NCBI GenBank assembly: GCA_018694115.1 | Contig: JABHNB010000015.1 | Location: 54,934-118,933, forward strand | Reading direction: 5' to 3' | Length of the DNA: 64,000 nt | Source of the DNA: an archaeon | GTDB taxonomy: Archaea; Nanobdellota; Nanobdellia; Pacearchaeales; GW2011-AR1 | Shown: positions 58,595 through 64,000 of the stretch, in pieces | Position numbering within the stretch: the stretch's first letter is position 1 | How the letters are laid out: each line of letters opens with the position of its first letter | Position numbers and translations under genes: made by a program | Notes under the pieces: generated by a model | Told to the model about the DNA's origin: nothing | Database searches by the model: none | The model's input: the letters and a program-made list of their open reading frames with translations, nothing else

Positions 58595-59236
58595 ATGGAA
58601 GATAAGTTTTTTTATGAGTTGAGAAAGAAAATACAACCCCACTTTGAAGAAAAGGGAAGTCATGATTTTAATCATACTGAACGAGTTTATAATTTAGCGA
58701 TTATGATTAGCAAGGATGAAAAAGTAGATATGGACATTGTTAGGGCAGCGACACTATTGCATGATATTGCTAGAAAGAAACAGGAGGAAGATCCTAGTAT
58801 ATGTCATGCCGAGGAAGGGGCCAAAATGGCAAGGAAGGTTTTAATGGAAACAGATTTTCCTGAAGATAAAATAGAAAAGGTAGTTCATGCAGTTGGGGCC
58901 CATAGATATAGTAAGAGATTGAAAGCTGAATCAAAAGAGGCAGAAATATTGCAGGATGCAGACAGACTTGATGCCTTAGGTGCGATTACTATTGCGAGAG
59001 TCTTTGATTGGGGCGCTAAGAAGGATAGGGCGATATATGATCCTAAGATTGCAAGTGAAGAATATGGAGAGAACCACACTTCGAATACTTCTATGAATCA
59101 TTTTCATGAAAAAATCTTGCAGATTAAACCAAATACCTTCAAAACAAAGAAGGCTCGTGAGATGGCTAAAGAAAGATATGAATATGTTGAAGGGTTTGTT
59201 GAGAGATTTATGAAGGAATGGGAAGGTAAGTTGTGA
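58595..59236 (+). CDS. HD-domain phosphohydrolase
   Basis: HDFNHTERVYNLA, AATLLHDIARK, ILQDADRLDALGAI. Confidence 0.88.
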   Translation: MEDKFFYELRKKIQPHFEEKGSHDFNHTERVYNLAIMISKDEKVDMDIVRAATLLHDIARKKQEEDPSICHAEEGAKMARKVLMETDFPEDKIEKVVHAVGAHRYSKRLKAESKEAEILQDADRLDALGAITIARVFDWGAKKDRAIYDPKIASEEYGENHTSNTSMNHFHEKILQIKPNTFKTKKAREMAKERYEYVEGFVERFMKEWEGKL

Positions 59237-59967
59237 TGTTGACAGAAATATTATTGGCAGTAGTTCAGGCGGCGACAGAGTTTTTGCCAGTTTCGAGTTC
59301 GGGACATCTCGCTTTAGTTTCTAATTTGATTAGTGAACCAAACTTATTCTTTTTTACGGTGTTGCATCTTGCATCCTTGATTGCTGTTTTGATTTTTACA
59401 CGTAGGGAGATTGTAGATTTATTGAGGTTTGATTCTTCTGCTTTGAAAATGTGGGGATTCTTGATTGTTGCTACAATTCCTGCTGCATTGTTTGGATATT
59501 TCTTTAGTAGTGTGATTGAAAGTTCGTTGAGTTCGTATTTATTCTTGGGAATTGCGTTTATTTTTACAGGAGTTATTTTGTTATTGACTAAGTTTGCTTC
59601 GCTAGGAGGAAAGCTGAATCTGAAGAATTCTTTTGTGATTGGATTGTTTCAGGTACTTGCGTTATTTCCCGGGGTTTCTAGAAGTGGAATGACCATCTCC
59701 TCCGGAATATTTTTTGGAATTGATCGTGAGAAGGCTGCGAGGTTTTCATTCTTGTTATTTATTCCTCTTGTTATTGGAGCGACGTTTCTTGAATTGGGGA
59801 ACTTTTACTTTTCTTGGAGCTTGGTAGTTAGCTTTCTTGTTTCCCTGATTTTGAGCTTGGCCTTTTTGAAATTGCTTTTTGAGGTTATTAGGAGAGGTAA
59901 GTTTTGGTTGTTTTCGATTTACTGCTTTTTGATTGGATTGGTTAGTCTTGGATTGAGTTTTCTTTAG
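59236..59967 (+). CDS. uppP: Undecaprenyl-diphosphatase (UppP/BacA family)
   Basis: VQAATEFLPVSSSGHLALV; LALFPGVSRSGMTISSGIFFGIDREKAARFSFLL. Confidence 0.93.
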   Translation: MLTEILLAVVQAATEFLPVSSSGHLALVSNLISEPNLFFFTVLHLASLIAVLIFTRREIVDLLRFDSSALKMWGFLIVATIPAALFGYFFSSVIESSLSSYLFLGIAFIFTGVILLLTKFASLGGKLNLKNSFVIGLFQVLALFPGVSRSGMTISSGIFFGIDREKAARFSFLLFIPLVIGATFLELGNFYFSWSLVVSFLVSLILSLAFLKLLFEVIRRGKFWLFSIYCFLIGLVSLGLSFL

Positions 59968-59980
59968 AATTAATATGAGT

Positions 59981-60009
59981 GGCCGGCACACGCCGCGTGT
60001 GAACCGGCC
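59981..60009. other. GC-rich perfect-stem hairpin, candidate structured RNA or terminator
   Basis: GGCCGG-CACAC-GCCGC-GTGTG-AA-CCGGCC nested stems in an AT-rich context. Confidence 0.45.
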
Positions 60010-60096
60010 CTCACCACAGCCATGTGTGATGAGCATGATTTGTGATATATTCCCGAGTGTAATTATGTTTTTAAAGGTTAATCATTGATCATTAGT

Positions 60097-60450
60097 ATGA
60101 AAAATACTGAAAACGACAACGTTCAAGGTTATCGGGCAGGATCTCCAGTTCCAGGAACTCAGAGACCAAGTGATGATTCTGGTAATGTTCCAGGCTACAG
60201 GCCAGGACCTGAAGATAATGAGTCTCCAGATTATTCCGGAGATGTTGATGATCCTACATTGGGAACTTCTAGCGGAGATGGTCCGAAAGTTATCTTAGGT
60301 CTTTGTGCTCATCACAAGGATGTTGAACCAAAGGATATTTCTAGAGTACTAAAAGAAGTTGATGAGCTTAATGATGCAAGAAGACCTCGTGATCCAAACG
60401 TCTTACTAAAATTAGCTGGAAGATTAGTAAGTGACGATATTGTCGATTAA
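60097..60450 (+). CDS. Hypothetical acidic, Pro/Gly-rich protein
   Basis: Repeated GYRAGSPVPG/GYRPGPED; ATG at 60097. Confidence 0.5.
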   Translation: MKNTENDNVQGYRAGSPVPGTQRPSDDSGNVPGYRPGPEDNESPDYSGDVDDPTLGTSSGDGPKVILGLCAHHKDVEPKDISRVLKEVDELNDARRPRDPNVLLKLAGRLVSDDIVD

Positions 60451-60908
60451 ATCTTTTTGATAACTCTCCAAGCTACGACGCCGAAGATTATTAGAATTGC
60501 TAATAGTGAGAAGAATACTATTACTTTGTTTTGTAGATTGATTACTATCCCTTCAGCAACAAGTATACCTCCTGCTGCAAGACCAGTTAACTGAACCATG
60601 TTCTCTTTTGAAAATAATCCTACAAGTAAAAGGATGAAACCGATTCCTGCAAAGATGTAATATCTATATTGATTGTAGGGTTTCTGAGCTTTTTCATATT
60701 CTTCGTAACATCTTATATGGTCTTCGTTTAGCTTTGTTGCTTCTTCTTTTGTTAAATCTGATTCTGTGAACCTTATGTCTTCTTCTGCACAAAAATCATT
60801 ATATTCTGGTTCATCAATGATAATGCTTGTCCCAACATTTACAAGTGAGATAAGTATAACTGTCAAGATGATGCTTACAATAATCGTTAGTGCTGTTCTG
60901 TTTGCCAT
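60447..60908 (-). CDS. Hypothetical membrane protein
   Basis: N-terminal and several C-terminal TM segments. Confidence 0.55.
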   Translation of the reverse strand: MANRTALTIIVSIILTVILISLVNVGTSIIIDEPEYNDFCAEEDIRFTESDLTKEEATKLNEDHIRCYEEYEKAQKPYNQYRYYIFAGIGFILLLVGLFSKENMVQLTGLAAGGILVAEGIVINLQNKVIVFFSLLAILIIFGVVAWRVIKKI

Positions 60909-60974
60909 GTTTTAGATAAGGATTTTAGATATATAAGGGTTTTGATAGCTTCGAAGAGGATTGAAGCTTAGGAA

Positions 60975-61409
60975 CTATCTTCTCTTCTTTCTAACTCTTC
61001 TTGCAGCTTTTCTTGCATCTCTCTTTGCCTTTCGTACAGCCTTTCTCTCTGCTCGCTTGATTTTTCTGATTTCTTTCTTTGTTAAGGTTTGATTTGTTTG
61101 ATTTGTGTAAGGGGTATCGAAAGATATTGTAAAGTTAGGAAATGTGGGAGTTATTGGGATTATAGTTATATTTGATTCGTTTGTTGAAGGCCCTATAGTA
61201 ATATTTGATTCAGGCTTTGTTGTGATATTGTTATTTGGTTTGATTGTGAAATTAGAGTTAGGATTAGGGCCTGTTGAATTTGAATCTGGAAATGTGAAGT
61301 TAACCGTGAAATTATAATCTATTTGGGGAATGGTCATATTATTTGCAGAAACAAATGCTAGACTGAACAAAAGCATGATTGATGCCAAAATTATTGGTGT
61401 GATTTTCAT
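60975..61409 (-). CDS. Secreted sequon-rich protein with polybasic tail
   Basis: Signal peptide; many N-x-S/T motifs; C-terminal KKEIRKIKRAERKAVRKAKRDARKAARRVRKKRR. Confidence 0.55.
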   Translation of the reverse strand: MKITPIILASIMLLFSLAFVSANNMTIPQIDYNFTVNFTFPDSNSTGPNPNSNFTIKPNNNITTKPESNITIGPSTNESNITIIPITPTFPNFTISFDTPYTNQTNQTLTKKEIRKIKRAERKAVRKAKRDARKAARRVRKKRR

Positions 61410-61454
61410 ATTATTATGGTAATATTTTTATTTTTAAAGATTATTGTGATGGAA

Positions 61455-62642
61455 TTACCTTTTCTTCTTAATCAAAAAGATTTCATCTCTTCTATGGCAC
61501 TTAGGAAGTTTGATTCCGACATCTTGGCCTTTGATGGCTTGTTTGACGGGCTTGTTTTTGATTTCCATGCTTTCAATTGTTAAACGCTTAATTGGTGCGT
61601 CTTCCGAGATGATGTAAACTTCGTCTCCGACTTTGAGCTTTCCAGAGAGCATTTTAACTGATGCAGCTTCTGCTTTTGGCCAGTATCTTTCTATTCTAGC
61701 AACTCTTTCTTTGTACTCTTCTTGTTCTCCGTGTTCTGAAAATGAAAAATCATCATTTGTTGGCATTTTGAAAAAGAATCCTGAGCTAAAACCTCTGTGA
61801 TAGACTTTCTTTAGACTATTAATTGATTCGACTATTTCTTTGTGTGAGGGTTTTTTGTCTAAGGCTTTTTTGTATTCTTTGACAACTGTGGAAACGTATT
61901 CTGGGGACCTGTTACGGCCTTCTATTTTGAATGTAGTTATTCCTGCCTTTTTCATTTTATCGATAAATGGGAGGGTGCAGAGGTCTTTAGCGGACATTAC
62001 TCTATTGTTCTGAAGCTTTAGTTTGTTTCCTTGATCGTCTTTTACTTCCCACGCTCTTCTACAGGGTTGGGCACACTGTCCACGATTCGCAGATATTCCG
62101 TGAATAAATTGTGATGTAAAACATCTTCCTGAGACTGAGACACACATTGCTCCGTGGCAGAAACATTCGATTGGAATTTTTGCTTGTTTTGAAATTTTCT
62201 TTATTTGTTTTAGACTAAGTTCTCGTGCAAGGACGATTTTTGTTGCTCCTAGTTTTTTGTAGAATAGTGCTTCTTGGGTGTTTGAAATTGATGCTTGGGT
62301 CGATACATGAAAAGGCACCTTATATTTTCTACAGAGATTGATAACTGCGAGATCCCAGCAGATTATAGCATCTATTAGGCCTTTCGACTTTTTGATGATG
62401 GTTTCGACCTTTTTTAATTCTTCATCGTAAATTATTGTGTTTAGTGTAAGATATCTTTTGACTTTTTTAGGAGTGCACAGTTCTTTGATCTTTTTTAGAT
62501 CCGCAATTGTGAAATTTCTAGCAGTATCTCTCATATTGAAGCCCTTGATTCCGAAGTATACCGCGTCAGCTCCAGCTCCAATTGCTGCGTGGAGCATTGC
62601 AAAGTTTCCTACCGGTGCTAGTAATTCGTATTTTTGTTTCAT
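61455..62642 (-). CDS. Peptidase U32 family protein (tRNA hydroxylation/TrhP-like)
   Basis: LLAPVGNFAMLHAAIGAGADAVYFG; ECFCHGAMCVSVSGRCFTSQFIHGISANRGQCAQPCRR. Confidence 0.92.
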   Translation of the reverse strand: MKQKYELLAPVGNFAMLHAAIGAGADAVYFGIKGFNMRDTARNFTIADLKKIKELCTPKKVKRYLTLNTIIYDEELKKVETIIKKSKGLIDAIICWDLAVINLCRKYKVPFHVSTQASISNTQEALFYKKLGATKIVLARELSLKQIKKISKQAKIPIECFCHGAMCVSVSGRCFTSQFIHGISANRGQCAQPCRRAWEVKDDQGNKLKLQNNRVMSAKDLCTLPFIDKMKKAGITTFKIEGRNRSPEYVSTVVKEYKKALDKKPSHKEIVESINSLKKVYHRGFSSGFFFKMPTNDDFSFSEHGEQEEYKERVARIERYWPKAEAASVKMLSGKLKVGDEVYIISEDAPIKRLTIESMEIKNKPVKQAIKGQDVGIKLPKCHRRDEIFLIKKKR

Positions 62643-62712
62643 CCTATTTTGTCGAAGTTTATTGACTATTAAATCTTTCTGTCTTAATTTGTGAATGACA
62701 GCAAACAGAAAC

Positions 62713-62741
62713 TTTATAAAGATTGAATGGGTGTATATTCC
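62713..62741 (+). promoter_or_regulatory. TATA box TTTATAAAG 29 nt upstream of ATG
   Basis: Same spacing as cassette promoters. Confidence 0.6.
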
Positions 62742-63071
62742 ATGACAAATAGTTCAGAACAGATTGAAAAGAATGTCTCTGCAAGTTTTGCATATGTTAA
62801 GAAAGATATGTTAATGCTTAATGATGCGTTTTCTGATATCCATGATAAAGTTCAACACTTAAGCTTGAATCATGCAGTACTTCTTGAAGAGATTGGAAAG
62901 TTAAGATCTGAAATTAGCAAACTTATTGCAAAAGCTAAGCCTGCAAAGAAAGCTACTACCAAGAAAAAGCCATCTAAGAAGAAAGTAGCTAAGAAAAAGC
63001 CATCTAAGAAGACAACTTCTAAGAAAGGCGTGAAGAAGGTTGTTGAAACTAAGGAAACAGTTTATTCTTAA
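62742..63071 (+). CDS. Coiled-coil protein with histone H1-like Lys-rich tail
   Basis: C-terminus KAKPAKKATTKKKPSKKKVAKKKPSKKTTSKKGVKK. Confidence 0.6.
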   Translation: MTNSSEQIEKNVSASFAYVKKDMLMLNDAFSDIHDKVQHLSLNHAVLLEEIGKLRSEISKLIAKAKPAKKATTKKKPSKKKVAKKKPSKKTTSKKGVKKVVETKETVYS

Positions 63072-63124
63072 GGAACTTGAAGATCTGTAGATAATGTTAT
63101 AATGTTTGGAGACTATATTGGGTA

Positions 63125-63547
63125 ATGGATTCCGAAAAATCAACTGAAAAGAAAATTGTTTTGGATAAATTAATTTTAGGAAAAGGTAAGATTTTAGATT
63201 TGTTTGCTAGAATTGAGGGGCAAGGTAATTTTTATCGTAGGATTTTGAAATATGAAGATTTTCGGGATCTTGATTATTGGCTTTTTCATGAGGGGACTGG
63301 AAAAGATCCGGTAGGGGATCTAATCAATAGTGGATTCTTACATGGGGAAGTGTTTTTGGCAAATTATCTAAAGGTTATGGATGATCAAAAGTCCAGGGAG
63401 AGACATAGAGTGAAAGTTAATGCAGGATTAATCTTACCTTCTTCACTTATTACCCATCCAGATTCTCATCCCATTTTTGTAGGTAATGGACAGTTCCTTA
63501 TTCCAAATCCTCCGATGGTTTCTGTAGAGTATGCTATTCCTTATTAG
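63125..63547 (+). CDS. Hypothetical protein
   Basis: Open ORF. Confidence 0.5.
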   Translation: MDSEKSTEKKIVLDKLILGKGKILDLFARIEGQGNFYRRILKYEDFRDLDYWLFHEGTGKDPVGDLINSGFLHGEVFLANYLKVMDDQKSRERHRVKVNAGLILPSSLITHPDSHPIFVGNGQFLIPNPPMVSVEYAIPY

Positions 63548-63662
63548 GTGGGATTGAAAGAGAAGCATAATCTTTAAAAACCAATTCTCCAACTAATATT
63601 TATGCCTCAATAGCATAAAGTAACAGCATAGCTGTTTCATGTATACAATTGAGCATAAACAA

Positions 63663-63734
63663 GCCTCAATAGTATAGTGGTTAGTACACGGCCCTGTCGC
63701 GGCCGAGATCCGGGTTCAATCCCCGGTTGGGGCG
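63663..63734 (+). tRNA. tRNA-Asp(GTC)
   Basis: GCCTCAA/TTGGGGC acceptor; anticodon stem CGGCC/GGCCG with loop CTGTCGC; CCGGGTTCAATCCCCGG T-arm. Confidence 0.93.
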
Positions 63735-63839
63735 TTTTTGAAGTTTTGTCGTCGCTGTTTTTAATATTTTTTAATTCTGTAGGGCGTAGAACTATCTTAT
63801 TCGAGAAAGTTTTATATAGTAAATAATCTTCTTAAAAAT

Positions 63840-64000
63840 ATGGTGAAAAAGAGGAAATCTCAGAAGAGTTCTACTTCAGAGATTCTAGCGAACAAGTGGT
63901 TTTTGGGAACGTTAGTTTTAATTGTGGTAATTATCGCTGCGACAGTTGTTTTTGTCGTGATGCAGGATTCTGATTCCATTGTTCAAACTCAGGGAGATGA
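63840..64000 (+). CDS. Partial membrane-anchored protein running off the window
   Basis: MVKKRKSQKSSTSEILANKWFLGTLVLIVVIIAATVVFVVMQDSDSIV... Confidence 0.55.
   Translation, partial: MVKKRKSQKSSTSEILANKWFLGTLVLIVVIIAATVVFVVMQDSDSIVQTQGD

Noticed and set aside
1-64000. CRISPR array, rRNA operon or classical defence island
   Set aside because: No regularly spaced repeats, rRNA-like sequence, or cas/restriction genes recognised in the window.

Overview
The window is an AT-rich archaeal chromosome segment, most likely DPANN (Pacearchaeota/Woesearchaeota-like); this lineage guess is inference from gene content. Supporting genes include L7Ae, S28e, L24e, S10, aIF2-gamma, Kae1, Elp3, archaeal-type ThrRS, TrpRS and bacterial-type gyrase. 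Many genes have a TATA box about 29 nt upstream of the ATG, which implies leaderless transcripts. Two tRNAs are visible: Ser-GGA on the minus strand and Asp-GTC on the plus strand. No rRNA, CRISPR array or transposase was recognised. The two main discoveries are: (1) a 304-aa protein at 16725-17639 with sigma-70-like region 2 and region 4 sequence, unexpected in an archaeon and preceded by a perfect 14-bp palindrome; (2) a ~20-kb surface/secretome locus at 29.7-49.2 kb. That locus holds paralogous Cys-rich secreted proteins sharing a promoter/signal-peptide cassette, including two M64-like metallopeptidases, a possible dead paralog, and two thrombospondin-type-3/alpha-beta-hydrolase giants. 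Membrane-anchored partners and a dockerin-like protein accompany them. Two of the ORFs are interrupted by a single in-frame stop (TAA, TAG). Other points of interest are a DisA/DHH (c-di-AMP) pair, a frameshifted SpeD-like/NNMT-like fusion, a racemase plus two ATP-grasp operon, and a receptor-like protein with a degenerate class III cyclase domain. All family calls were made by eye from motifs; no database search was run.
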